From assembly GCA_963827725.1 (NCBI GenBank), contig CAWHBM010000001.1:1984001-2048000 (forward strand): 64,000 nt of DNA, written 5' to 3'. The translations under genes were made by a program, and so were the position numbers. This DNA comes from VAXT01 sp963827725 (GTDB lineage: Bacteria > Actinomycetota > Thermoleophilia > Gaiellales > Gaiellaceae). The first letter of the stretch is position 1. Every line of letters starts with the position of its first letter. The notes below the pieces were generated by a model. That model was not told the origin of the DNA. It worked only from the letters and a program-made list of their open reading frames with translations, and ran no database searches. Shown one piece after another: positions 33,444 through 41,946 of the stretch.

Positions 33444-34668
33444 TCAGGCCGCAGGCCTTGCCGCGGGCCGGAGCCGAGCCAGGAGGATCGCGGGAGCTAT
33501 CGCGAGCATCGTGGCGCCGACCGCGAGCGCGGTGACCCCCAGCACGTCAAGGGCAACGCCGCCGAGAAGCGCGAGCGAGGCGCCCGTGAGCCCGGCGAGG
33601 AGGTCGTTCAAGCCGAGCAGCTTGCCTCGCTCTGCGGGGCCGGTGGCGTCGGCGAGCTGCGCGGTCGCGGAGACGAACGAGAGGTTCCAGCCCAGCCCGA
33701 GGCCGAAAAGCAGGACCGCGGTCATCGGCACGCTCTCGACCCACATCAGCCCGACGCACGAGACGGCCATGATCGCGAGGCCGCCGCCGAGCGCCGGGCC
33801 GCGTCCGATCCGGTCGATCAACGCTGCCGATGACGAGGACGAGGGCGTACATGCCGAGCACGTGCGCGCCGATGATCGGAAACACCGATCCCTGCGCGTG
33901 GTGATGGTGGTCGACAACCACGTAGCCGGTGAGGTTCATCACCGAGACCATGACTCCGAAGCTCGCGATCGCAGCGAGCATCGCCGGGCGTACTCCCGGG
34001 CGGCGCACGATCTCGCTCAGCGGGGCTGACGTCGCGGGCTCCGCGTCAGCTCGCTGCCCGCGGAGATGCGCTCGGCGATCACCTTCGGGTCCGGTCGGAC
34101 GGTCAGCACGATGGCGCAGGCGACGAGCGACATGCCGGCGGCGGCGAGCCAGGGCACCGTGAGCGTGCTCGCGGCCACGTCCTTGCCGGAGAAAAGCGGC
34201 CCGAAGACCGCAGGGCCGAGGATCGCACCGAAGACCGCGCCGAAGAGCACGAGCGAGATCCCGCGAGCTCGTCGCTCACGCGGGTACATGTCGCCCGCGG
34301 CGGTGCGGATGAGCAGGGTCACGGCACCGGAGACACCGATGAGCAGGAAGCCCGCGACGACTGCGAATCCAGAGTCCCAGTGCGTGCCCGCCGCTGTTAC
34401 CACGCAACCCGACCGAACCGAGCAGGAAGCCCGTGGCGATCACCGGCACCCGCCCGAAGCGGTCCATCGCCCGCCCCGCCGGTAAGGCGGAGAGTGCGGC
34501 GGCGGCGAGGTAAATCGCCGGGCCGAGCCCGAGCAGCGACCTGTACCCGGTCACGAGCACGAAGGTCAGGGACAGGACGGCCGCCCCAAGCGAGAGGACG
34601 GCGACGTAGACGGCTATCACCGAGGCCAGGATCGCCGTGTTCCGCGGGATGTGAAGGTTCTCGGTCAA
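33444..34668 (-). pseudogene. MFS transporter broken by three frameshifts
   Basis: The pieces assemble into one 12-helix major facilitator of about 405 residues. The N-terminal part starts at a TTG at 34668 and has the GRAMDRFGRVPVIATGFLLGS loop-2/3 motif. The middle part has GVSGAVTLLIRTAAGDMYPRERRARG, and the last piece has ALIDRIGRGPALGGGLAIM and LGLGLGWNLSFVSATAQLADAT. Frame changes fall near 34405-34410, 34045-34065 and 33820-33830. All residues between them are family-like, so the lesions are recent or are sequence errors. Substrate unknown. It lies divergent from the equally broken ABC solute-binding gene. Confidence 0.75.
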
Positions 34669-34691
34669 GTGGGCGATTGTAGGCTTGGCGC

Positions 34692-35924
34692 ATGCGGCTC
34701 CTTCCAGCTAGCAGCGGTCGTTCTCTTGGCCGGCTTCCTCTCCGTCGGTCTGACCGGGTGCTCATGGGCGCGGCGGGAGCGATCCAGGGCGTGACCGCCG
34801 GACTCGATCCTGCTCGGCGGGACTGTCCCGTTGACGGGCGACGCCGTCGCCTACGCCGCGGTCGCCCGGGGCGCCGAGGCCTATTTCAAGTACGTCAACG
34901 CCCGCGGGGGCGTGCGCGGCCGCCAGATCGAGTACCGCTACCTCGACGACGCGTACAACCCGTCCGAGACCGTTCGCAAGACGCGCGCAGCTCGTCCAGG
35001 ACGAGAAGGTTTTCGCGATCTTCAACAGCGTCGGCACCGAGCACGTGCTCGCGGTGCGGCCGTACCTGAACCAGGTGGGAGTCCCGCAGCTCTTCGTCGG
35101 TAGCGGCCACTCCGCGCTGCGCTCTGGAGCGCAAGACGCTATCCGTGGTCGATGGGGTACCTGCCCCGCTTCGCGGGCGAAGGGGCGTTGTACGGGCGCT
35201 ATCTCGCCAAGACCCGTCCGCGCGCCAAGATCGCCGTCCTGCACGAGGACTCCGAGTACGGCCAGGACATGTTCGCGGGCCTGCGGCGCGGGCTCGGGAA
35301 GCTGTCTCCACGCATCAAGGCGGTCCAGACTTACGACGTGTCAGACAGCGACGTCAACTCGCAGATGGCGCGCCTCAAGCTCCTCCGGCGCCGACACGCT
35401 CATGATCTTCGCGCTCCCGACCCAGACGATTCAGGCTTTCCTCGCCGTGCACAAGCTGGGCTGGCGGCCGCGCATCTTCGTCAACTCCGTCTCGATCGAT
35501 CCGTTCGTGATGGAGGTCGTCCTGCGCAACACGAGCAAGCGGCTCGTCGAGGGTGCGATCTCGAGCTCGTTCCTCAAGGACCCGACCGACCCCGCTCTCG
35601 CCCGCGACCCGGGCGTCAAGCTCTACAAGCAGATCCTGCGGCGCTACCTGCCGAGCGCAAAGGTGAAGGAGGTCGCGCACCTGTACGGGATGGCGGCTGC
35701 GTACACGATGGTCGACGCGCTTCGCGGCGCGGGAGCGCAGCCGAGCCGGTTCGAGCCTGCTCCGTGCGGCGACGCGCCTGAACGAGCGGGCGAATCCCTT
35801 CTTCGTCAAGGGGATCGCCGTGCAGACCGGGCCTGAGGATTACTACCCGGTCGAGCGGACGAGGATGGTCCGCTTCCGCGACGGCCGCTGGCGCCAGCTC
35901 GGCGGCCTCGTGAGTGTCCGCTGA
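34692..35924 (+). pseudogene. ABC-type branched-chain amino-acid/solute-binding lipoprotein with about seven frameshifts
   Basis: Pieces of a LivK-type periplasmic binding protein are spread over all three frames. They are a lipoprotein signal ending LTGC; then GGTVPLTGDAVAYAAVARGAEAYFKYVNARGGV, QLVQDEKVFAIFNSVGTEHVLAV, YPWSMGYLPRFAGEGALYG, HEDSEYGQDMF, SGADTLMIFALPTQTIQAF and NPFFVKGIAVQTGPEDYYPVERTRMV. Shifts fall near 34700, 34750-34770, 34805, 34985, 35120, 35380 and 35755. The order is intact, so one or two indels per 150 bases broke a whole gene or reflect poor local sequence. No permease or ATPase genes adjoin it. Its end overlaps the PLD gene by 11 bases. Confidence 0.75.
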
Positions 35925-36972
35925 GCGCCGAATCGCGCTCAACGTCTTGACGCTGACCGACGGGGGCCAGCAGCCGACTGAGATCGCTCGCATGGTCGCG
36001 ACATTCCTCGGCGAGGCCAAGCAAACTGTCGACCTCGCCCAGTACGACTTCCAACTCCGGCCCGAGACCGCGGCAATCGTCGGCGGCGCGATCAAGGACG
36101 CAGCCGCGCGCGGAGTGGCGGTTCGGATGATCTACGACGTCGACCACCAGAACCCGATTCCGGTGCCGCCGCCGCCGGAGCCAGATGTGCAGCTGATCTC
36201 GTCGCTCGGCGTCCCGCACCGGGCGATCGCGGGAGTCCCGGACCTGATGCACCACAAGTACGTCGTGCGCGACCGGACGACCGTCTGGACGGGCTCGGCG
36301 AACTGGACGGACGACTCCTGGTCGCGGCAGGAGAACGTGATCGTCACCGTCGACTCGCCGAAGCTCGCGAACGCGTTCACGGCGAACTTCGAGGAGCTCT
36401 GGTCGACCGGCGCCGTCGAGCTCAGCGGCTTCGAGCAGCCGATTCCAGTCGAGGTCGGCGGAGTACCGGTCCGCGCCTGGTTCACACCGGGTCACGGCGA
36501 GGCGCTGTCGCGCAGGATCGCGAGCCGAATCAGGCGTGCGAAGCGACGCGTGCGGATCTGCTCGCCGGTGCTGACCGTCGCACCCGTCCTGGCCGCCCTC
36601 TGCGAGATCGTCTCGGACGGCCACCCCGACCTCGCGGGCTGCCTCGACCGCCCGCAGATCGAGGGCGTCATCTACCAGTGGGAGAAGGACGGCGACGCTG
36701 CCTGGAAGCTTCCGCTGCTCGAACGCGTCTTGACGGCGCCGTTCTCGGCCAAGCCTTCGACGCCCTGGGGAGCCGGCCCGGTCCACGACTTCATGCACGC
36801 GAAGATCACGGTCGCCGACGACGTCGTGTTCACGGGCAGCTACAACCTCTCGCGCTCGGGCGAGCGAAACGCAGAGAACGTCCTCGAGATCGAGGATCCC
36901 GCCCTCGCGCACCGGCTCGCCTCCTACGTGGACGACGTTCGGAGCCGCTATCCCCGCTTCACGACCGGCTGA
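35914..36972 (+). CDS. phospholipase D-like protein with two HKD motifs
   Basis: A 352-residue PLD-superfamily protein. Two catalytic HxK-x4-D motifs are present: H113-H-K-YVVR-D followed by TVWTGSANWTDDSW, and H295-A-K-ITVA-D followed by VVFTGSYNLSRSGERNAEN. Cardiolipin-synthase-like phosphatidyltransferases and nucleases share this layout. There is no transmembrane helix or signal, which argues against a classical Cls and for a cytosolic hydrolase or nuclease. The GTG start at 35914 overlaps the upstream broken ABC gene by 11 bases. Confidence 0.9.
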   Translation: MSAERRIALNVLTLTDGGQQPTEIARMVATFLGEAKQTVDLAQYDFQLRPETAAIVGGAIKDAAARGVAVRMIYDVDHQNPIPVPPPPEPDVQLISSLGVPHRAIAGVPDLMHHKYVVRDRTTVWTGSANWTDDSWSRQENVIVTVDSPKLANAFTANFEELWSTGAVELSGFEQPIPVEVGGVPVRAWFTPGHGEALSRRIASRIRRAKRRVRICSPVLTVAPVLAALCEIVSDGHPDLAGCLDRPQIEGVIYQWEKDGDAAWKLPLLERVLTAPFSAKPSTPWGAGPVHDFMHAKITVADDVVFTGSYNLSRSGERNAENVLEIEDPALAHRLASYVDDVRSRYPRFTTG

Positions 36973-36984
36973 TTCCGCCAGAGG

Positions 36985-37179
36985 TCAGTTCGCGAGCGAG
37001 ACTAGAAGCACGACCAACACGATTGCGCCGAGCACCAACAGCAAGAGCGTGAGCGCCGCGCCGATGAGGATCCGCCTTGCCTCGCCTGTCAGTCGCGCCC
37101 GCAATGGGCGCCCGTCGTCCACGGTCGCGAGACGGTAAGCCCGGCGGAGCACCCACATGCCGATGAACTGTTGAACCAT
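36985..37179 (-). CDS. small single-helix membrane protein
   Basis: A 64-residue protein. A basic, soluble N-terminal half (LRRAYRLATVDDGRPLRARLTGEARR) is followed by one strongly hydrophobic C-terminal helix, LIGAALTLLLLVLGAIVLVV. The pattern resembles a tail-anchored small protein. It is convergent with the PLD gene and has no recognisable family. The 80 bases between it and the nitroreductase hold no clear gene. Confidence 0.6.
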   Translation of the reverse strand: MVQQFIGMWVLRRAYRLATVDDGRPLRARLTGEARRILIGAALTLLLLVLGAIVLVVLLVSLAN

Positions 37180-37259
37180 GGCCCTAGGCAGGTATGCCCG
37201 CGGCTCGCGCTCTTACTCCCACTCGATCGTCGACGCGCTCCGCGTTGCCGGAGCGCTCG

Positions 37260-37883
37260 TCAGCGTCCGCTAGAGAACTCCTCCCAACGGACGACTTCGC
37301 TCCTGGGCTTGCGGCGCTGGTTGAACGCGCTCTTGGCCACCGCCGGAAACGTGTCGTCGCCGGCCGGATAGCCCATCGTTACGACGGCGACAAAGTGGAC
37401 GTCATCAGGCACACCCAGCGTCCGCTTCAGCGCGGGGACATCCGTGACGCCGAAGATAGCCGTTGCCAGTCCCTCGTCGATGGCGGCGAACATGAGTGTC
37501 ATCGCCGCCGCCCCGGCGTCGACATACCAGTAAGGCGCGGGCCATTCGATCTCCGTCCCGCCGGTGATCTCGAGCTTGTCCTGTTTCTGGTATCGGGCGT
37601 GGTAGTCGGCCTCGCGGACGAGCACGACGACGTGCACCGGCGCGTCGGCCTTCCAACGCGGGCGGCCCTGCGCAGCCAGCTCCTCCTCGGCCGCCGCCAC
37701 GGCTATCTCCCTGCGTGTTGCAGGATCGGTTACGACGACGAGGCGGAGCCCCTGGCTGAACCCGGCGCTCGGGGCGCGCACTACGGCCGCGTTGGTGATC
37801 CGCTCGAGGACTTCATGCGGTACCGGCCGCGGGTCATATGTGCGGACAGCCCGGCGGCGATTCAGGACTTCGCGAAAATCCAC
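37260..37883 (-). CDS. nitroreductase family protein
   Basis: A 207-residue FMN-dependent oxidoreductase. The N-terminal FREVLNRRRAVRTYDPRPVP has the Arg-rich FMN-phosphate site; APSAGFSQGLRLVVVTD and the DAGAAAMTLMFAAIDEGLATAIFGV helix are typical, and VHFVAVVTMGYPAGDD closes the fold. These enzymes reduce nitro or quinone compounds or act on flavins; the substrate is unknown. ATG at 37883. It lies 88 bases downstream of the GuaA end in the same direction, so it may be cotranscribed. Confidence 0.9.
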   Translation of the reverse strand: MDFREVLNRRRAVRTYDPRPVPHEVLERITNAAVVRAPSAGFSQGLRLVVVTDPATRREIAVAAAEEELAAQGRPRWKADAPVHVVVLVREADYHARYQKQDKLEITGGTEIEWPAPYWYVDAGAAAMTLMFAAIDEGLATAIFGVTDVPALKRTLGVPDDVHFVAVVTMGYPAGDDTFPAVAKSAFNQRRKPRSEVVRWEEFSSGR

Positions 37884-37971
37884 CTGAGCAGCCTACGAGG
37901 TTGATTGCGCAACCGTCTCGAATTCGCCCCGTCGCCAGATAGGCCGACGGGGTAGAAACGTGGCCGGAGGT

Positions 37972-40875
37972 CTATTCCCACTCGATCGTGCTGGGCGGCT
38001 TCGACGAGATGTCGAGCGCGACGCGATTCACCGCTGGGATCTCGTTGATGATGCGGCTGGAGATCGTCTCGAGCAGGTCGTACGGCAGGCGAGCCCAATC
38101 GGCGGTCATCGCATCCTCCGACGTGACCGCACGGATCACGATCGGATACGCGTAGGTTCGCTCGTCGCCCTGGACGCCGACCGAGCGGATCGCGGGAAGA
38201 ACGGCGAAGCTCTGCCAGAGGTCGCGGTAGAGCCCGGCGCGCCTGACCTCTTCCTGGAGAATCGAGTCGGCCTCGCGCAGGATCTCGAGCCGCTCGTCGG
38301 TGACCTCGCCGATGATCCTGATCGCAAGGCCGGGACCGGGAAACGGCTGGCGCCAGACCATCTTCTCGGGCAGCCCGAGCTCCTCGCCAACACGCCGCAC
38401 TTCGTCCTTGAAGAGCATCCGCAGGGGCTCGACGAGCTCGAAGTCGATGTCCTTCGGCAGGCCGCCGACGTTGTGGTGCGACTTGATCGTCGCGGCAATC
38501 CCCTCGCTGCCGCCCGACTCGATCACGTCCGAGTACAGCGTGCCCTGCACGAGGTACCGCATGTTCCCGAGCTTCCCCGACTCCTCCTCGAAGACACGGA
38601 TGAACTCCTCGCCGATCGCGCGACGCTTGTCCTCCGGGTCGGTGACGCCCTGGAGCTTCGCGAGGAAGCGCTCTTCCGCTTCGACGTGCACGAGCGGTAC
38701 GTGAAAGTGGTTGCCGAAGGTCTCCACGACCTGAGCCGCCTCGTCCTTCCGCAGAAAGCCGTGGTCGACGAAGACGCAGGTCAGCTGGGCGCCGATCGCC
38801 TTGTAGACGAGCAGCGCCGCCACAGCCGAGTCGACCCCGCCGGAGAGGGCGCAGAGAACGCGCTTGCTCCCGACCTGCTCGCGAATCCGCTCCACCTGCT
38901 CCTCGATGACCGCGGCGGCTGTCCAGGTCGGTGGCGCGTCGGCGACGGTGTAGAGGAAGTTCTTGAGCAGGTCGTTCCCGTACGGCGTGTGCACGACCTC
39001 GGGGTGAAACTGGACGCCGTAGAGCTGCCGGTCCGGATCCTCGAAGGCGGCGATCGGAGTCGACTGCGACGACGCGACCACTCGCGCCCCTGTCGGCGGC
39101 GCGGTCACCGAGTCGCGGTGGCTCATCCAGCCGATCTGCTCTGAGGGGAGGTTCACGAAGAGCTCGCCCTCCTCGGCCCTGAACTCCGTCTTCCCGAACT
39201 CCGAGACCCCCGTGCGCTCGACCCGGCCGCCGAGCTCCTGCGCCATCAGCTGCATCCCGTAGCAGATGCCGAGAGTGGGAATTCCGAGCTCGAAGATCTT
39301 CGGGTCGACCTTCGGGGCGCCCTCGGCGTAGACCGAAGCAGGACCGCCCGACAGGACGAGCGCGAGCGGGTTGCGCGCGCGCAACGCCTCCGGCGAGATG
39401 TCGTGAGGGACGAGCTCCGAGAACACCCGACATTCCCGAACGCGCCTGGCGATCAGCTGCGAGTACTGCCCTCCGCAGTCCAGAACGAGCACCGGCCGCT
39501 CTTCGGCGGCCGGCTCAGGCGTGGGCAGCGGGATGACATTGCTCAATGCCCCTCCCGGTGATGGTTCCGAGCATCTGGGTCGCGAGCACCAAGCCAGGGG
39601 CCGCACTCGACCGCGGCCAAGGCTCGCTGCCTTGGCAAGGGCGAGGGTGGGCTCTGGCGCCGCGTGATCGCGGGCCAGAGGCCGGAGTCCATTGCCGGGT
39701 GGGGCATAGCCCATGCCTACTTTCTGGGCTTGCTGGAGCGACTTGCCCTCGGACTTGATCGAGGGGGCGAGCATGATCTCGGCCTTCTGGAAGTCGTGGA
39801 TCGACTCGTAGCCGCAGGTGGCCATCGACGTCCGCAGCGCGCCCATCAGGTTCAGCGTCCCGTCGTTCTCGCGCGCCGGGCCGACGATGATCTCCTCGAG
39901 CGAGGCGACTTGCTCGGTCTGCACGCGCGCGCCGCGCGGGAGCGTGGGATGGAAGGTCGCCATGCCCCAGTGGTAGCCGCGGCCCGGCGCCTCCTTCGCT
40001 CGTGCGAGCGGGGAGCCGATCATGACCGCGTCGGCGCCGCAGGCGACCGCCTTGGCGATGTCACCGCCCGTGCGCATGCCGCCGTCTGCGATCACGTTCA
40101 CGTATTTCCCGGTCTCGAGCAGGTGCTGGACGCGCGCGGCGGCCGCGTCGGAGATTGCCGTTGCCTGCGGGACGCCCACGCCGAGGACACCACGAGTGGT
40201 GCAGGCCTGACCCGGCCCGACGCCGACGAGCACGCCCTCTGCACCGGTTCGCATCAGGTGGAGCGCGGTCTGGTACGAGGCGCAGCCACCGACGAGCGTC
40301 GGGATCGGCAGCTCGGCGATGAACTCCTTCAGGTTCAGTGCCTGGCCGTTCGACGACACGTGCTCGGCGGAGACGACGGTGCCCTGGATCACGAGGATGT
40401 CGAGCCCCGCCTCGAGCACGAGCTCGTAGTGCTCGCGCACGCGCTGCGGCGTGAGCGACCCGGCGACGAGCACGCCGGAGCGCTTGATCTCGTCGATCCG
40501 CTCGGCGATCAGCTTCGGCTCGACGGGTCGCGCGTAGATCTCCTGGAGGCCCCGCGTCGCCTTGTCTTTCGACAGCTTCGCGATGCGCTCGAGCTCGACG
40601 TCAGGGTTCGCGTAGCGCGTATAGATGCCCTCGAGGTTGAGGACGCCTAGGCCGCCGAGCTTGCCGAGCTGAATCGCCGTCTGGGGCGAGACGACACCGT
40701 CCATCGCCGAGCCGAGCAGCGGGAGCTCCAGCAAGTGCGGCCCGAGCTTCCAACCGATGTCGACGTCCTGCGGGTCACGCGTCCGGCGGCTCGGGACGAT
40801 CGCGATGTCGTCGAATCCGTAAGCCTGCCGCGCCTTCTTGCCGCGGCCGATCTCAACTTCCAAGCGCTCGAACAC
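37972..40875 (-). CDS. guaA: fused GuaB3 (IMP dehydrogenase-related) and GuaA (GMP synthase) reading frame
   Basis: One uninterrupted 967-codon frame. Residues 1-388 are a GuaB3-type IMPDH/GMPR barrel (RQAYGFDDIAIVPSRRTRDP; catalytic Cys in GQACTTRGVLG; NVIADGGMRTGGDIAKA), ending VGMG where free-standing GuaB3 ends. About 70 Pro/Arg-rich linker residues follow, then complete GMP synthase: class I amidotransferase (CGGQYSQLI, GICYGMQLM, FHPEVVHT), the ATP-pyrophosphatase loop ALSGGVDSAVAAL, and C-terminal SKPPSTIEWE. A TTG at 39546 with a strong ribosome-binding site could start GuaA separately. Both halves act in guanine nucleotide synthesis, so a bifunctional protein is plausible; a lost stop codon (TAT at 39706-39708) is the simplest origin. 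Confidence 0.9.
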   Translation of the reverse strand: MFERLEVEIGRGKKARQAYGFDDIAIVPSRRTRDPQDVDIGWKLGPHLLELPLLGSAMDGVVSPQTAIQLGKLGGLGVLNLEGIYTRYANPDVELERIAKLSKDKATRGLQEIYARPVEPKLIAERIDEIKRSGVLVAGSLTPQRVREHYELVLEAGLDILVIQGTVVSAEHVSSNGQALNLKEFIAELPIPTLVGGCASYQTALHLMRTGAEGVLVGVGPGQACTTRGVLGVGVPQATAISDAAAARVQHLLETGKYVNVIADGGMRTGGDIAKAVACGADAVMIGSPLARAKEAPGRGYHWGMATFHPTLPRGARVQTEQVASLEEIIVGPARENDGTLNLMGALRTSMATCGYESIHDFQKAEIMLAPSIKSEGKSLQQAQKVGMGYAPPGNGLRPLARDHAAPEPTLALAKAASLGRGRVRPLAWCSRPRCSEPSPGGALSNVIPLPTPEPAAEERPVLVLDCGGQYSQLIARRVRECRVFSELVPHDISPEALRARNPLALVLSGGPASVYAEGAPKVDPKIFELGIPTLGICYGMQLMAQELGGRVERTGVSEFGKTEFRAEEGELFVNLPSEQIGWMSHRDSVTAPPTGARVVASSQSTPIAAFEDPDRQLYGVQFHPEVVHTPYGNDLLKNFLYTVADAPPTWTAAAVIEEQVERIREQVGSKRVLCALSGGVDSAVAALLVYKAIGAQLTCVFVDHGFLRKDEAAQVVETFGNHFHVPLVHVEAEERFLAKLQGVTDPEDKRRAIGEEFIRVFEEESGKLGNMRYLVQGTLYSDVIESGGSEGIAATIKSHHNVGGLPKDIDFELVEPLRMLFKDEVRRVGEELGLPEKMVWRQPFPGPGLAIRIIGEVTDERLEILREADSILQEEVRRAGLYRDLWQSFAVLPAIRSVGVQGDERTYAYPIVIRAVTSEDAMTADWARLPYDLLETISSRIINEIPAVNRVALDISSKPPSTIEWE
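39544..39556 (-). promoter_or_regulatory. possible internal ribosome-binding site and TTG start for GuaA
   Basis: On the minus strand GGGAGGGG (39556-39549) lies two bases before TTG (39546-39544), which would start GuaA at MSNVIPLPTPEPAAEERP, about 18 residues ahead of VLVLDCGGQYSQ. This is a normal GuaA N-terminus, so separate translation remains possible despite the open fusion frame. Confidence 0.55.
39616..39636. repeat. perfect 8-bp hairpin inside the GuaB3-GuaA linker
   Basis: GCCAAGGC (39616-39623) and GCCTTGGC (39629-39636) flank a TCGCT loop. Such short perfect hairpins are otherwise intergenic in this window, supporting the idea that the linker is read-through of former spacer DNA. 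Confidence 0.6.
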
Positions 40876-40890
40876 CTCCCCTTAAAGCAG

Positions 40891-40920
40891 AAAACCCAGG
40901 CGCCTTAGGGTCGCCTGGGT
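40891..40920 (-). terminator. Rho-independent terminator of the 1-phosphofructokinase transcript
   Basis: A 9-bp stem ACCCAGGCG/CGCCTGGGT (40894-40902 and 40912-40920) is followed on the minus strand by TTTTCTGCTTT. It lies about 70 bases after the kinase stop (40990) and just upstream of the GuaB3 start, separating the two units. Confidence 0.85.
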
Positions 40921-40989
40921 CGTGAAGACCGTCTGTCAAACCTCGCCTCTCAACTGGTGGTCGATCGTATCAGCCTCGCGTGACGGCGG

Positions 40990-41946
40990 TCAGCGCGCGA
41001 CGGGCTCGAGCACGCCGACCTCGACACCGCCCGTGAGGCGGCTCGCCTCTCGCGGATCGAAGCGCCCGGCGCCCACCTCGAGGGTCGATGCGGCACCCGC
41101 CGCGACTGCGGCTCGTAGCGCCTCGTCGATCGGCTTGCCCGCGTGGCGGGCCCCGAGGAATCCGGCAAGGAGCACGTCGCCCGAACCAACCGACGAGATG
41201 TTCTCCACACGCGGTGCGACGCAGCGGAATCGCTTCACCTCGCGCTCTTCGTGGAGGAGCGCGAAGCAGCCCGACTCCTGGGTGATGAGGACATTGCGCG
41301 CCCCGAGCTCGGCGATGGAGTCGAGCGCGAGGATGAAGTCCTGCTCCTCGTGGAACTCCTGGCCGACCAGGCTCTCGGCCTCACGTTGGTTCGGCGAGAC
41401 GAGGAACGGCTCGGCTCCGGTGCCGAGCCGGAGCGGCTCGCCTTCTGAATCGAGGACTGTCTCCACGCCGCGGCGGTTCAGGTCGCGGATCGTCTCCGCA
41501 TAGAAGTCGTCCTCTACGCCGCGCGGGAGCGAGCCCGAGAAGACGACTGTTTGGGCACCACTTGCGAGGTAGTGGAGCTTGTCGCGGAGGATCTCGAGCT
41601 CCTCCGGCTCGACCTGCGGCCCCCACTCGTTGATCTCGGTGTAAGCGGATGCCGTGGGGTCGACGACGGCGGTCGAGGTGCGGGACTCGTCGCCGATGCG
41701 GACGAAGTCGTTGAGGATCGCCTCGGCCGTCAGCTCCTCGACGATTCGCGTCCCCGTCTGGCCGCCGGCGAGTCCGGTGGCGACGACCGGCACCTCGAGG
41801 CGCTTCAGTGCACGGGCGACGTTGATGCCCTTGCCCCCGGCAAGCGTGAGCCCGCCGCGGGTCGCCCGGTGCCGCTGGCCGCGTTGGAAGTTCGGGACGG
41901 TCAGCGTCCGGTCGAGGGCTGCGTTGAGCGTGACGGTGATGATCAT
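40990..41946 (-). CDS. 1-phosphofructokinase family hexose kinase
   Basis: A 318-residue PfkB/ribokinase-fold sugar kinase. MIITVTLNAALDRTLTVPNFQRGQ, GGKGINVARAL (PfkB signature 1) and SSVGSGDVLLAGFLGARHAG (signature 2 with the catalytic Asp) are present; GSLPRGV and LVSPNQREAESLVG are typical of FruK/TagK-type enzymes. A fructose-1-phosphate, 6-phosphate or tagatose role cannot be separated from sequence alone, and no PTS gene adjoins. The start is the ATG at 41946. It follows the carboxypeptidase gene by 10 bases and ends before a strong terminator. Confidence 0.9.
   Translation of the reverse strand: MIITVTLNAALDRTLTVPNFQRGQRHRATRGGLTLAGGKGINVARALKRLEVPVVATGLAGGQTGTRIVEELTAEAILNDFVRIGDESRTSTAVVDPTASAYTEINEWGPQVEPEELEILRDKLHYLASGAQTVVFSGSLPRGVEDDFYAETIRDLNRRGVETVLDSEGEPLRLGTGAEPFLVSPNQREAESLVGQEFHEEQDFILALDSIAELGARNVLITQESGCFALLHEEREVKRFRCVAPRVENISSVGSGDVLLAGFLGARHAGKPIDEALRAAVAAGAASTLEVGAGRFDPREASRLTGGVEVGVLEPVAR

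Noticed and set aside
33444..35924. Programmed frameshifting in the MFS and solute-binding genes
   Set aside because: Ten shifts of both signs without slippery sequences cannot be programmed; error or decay is far likelier.
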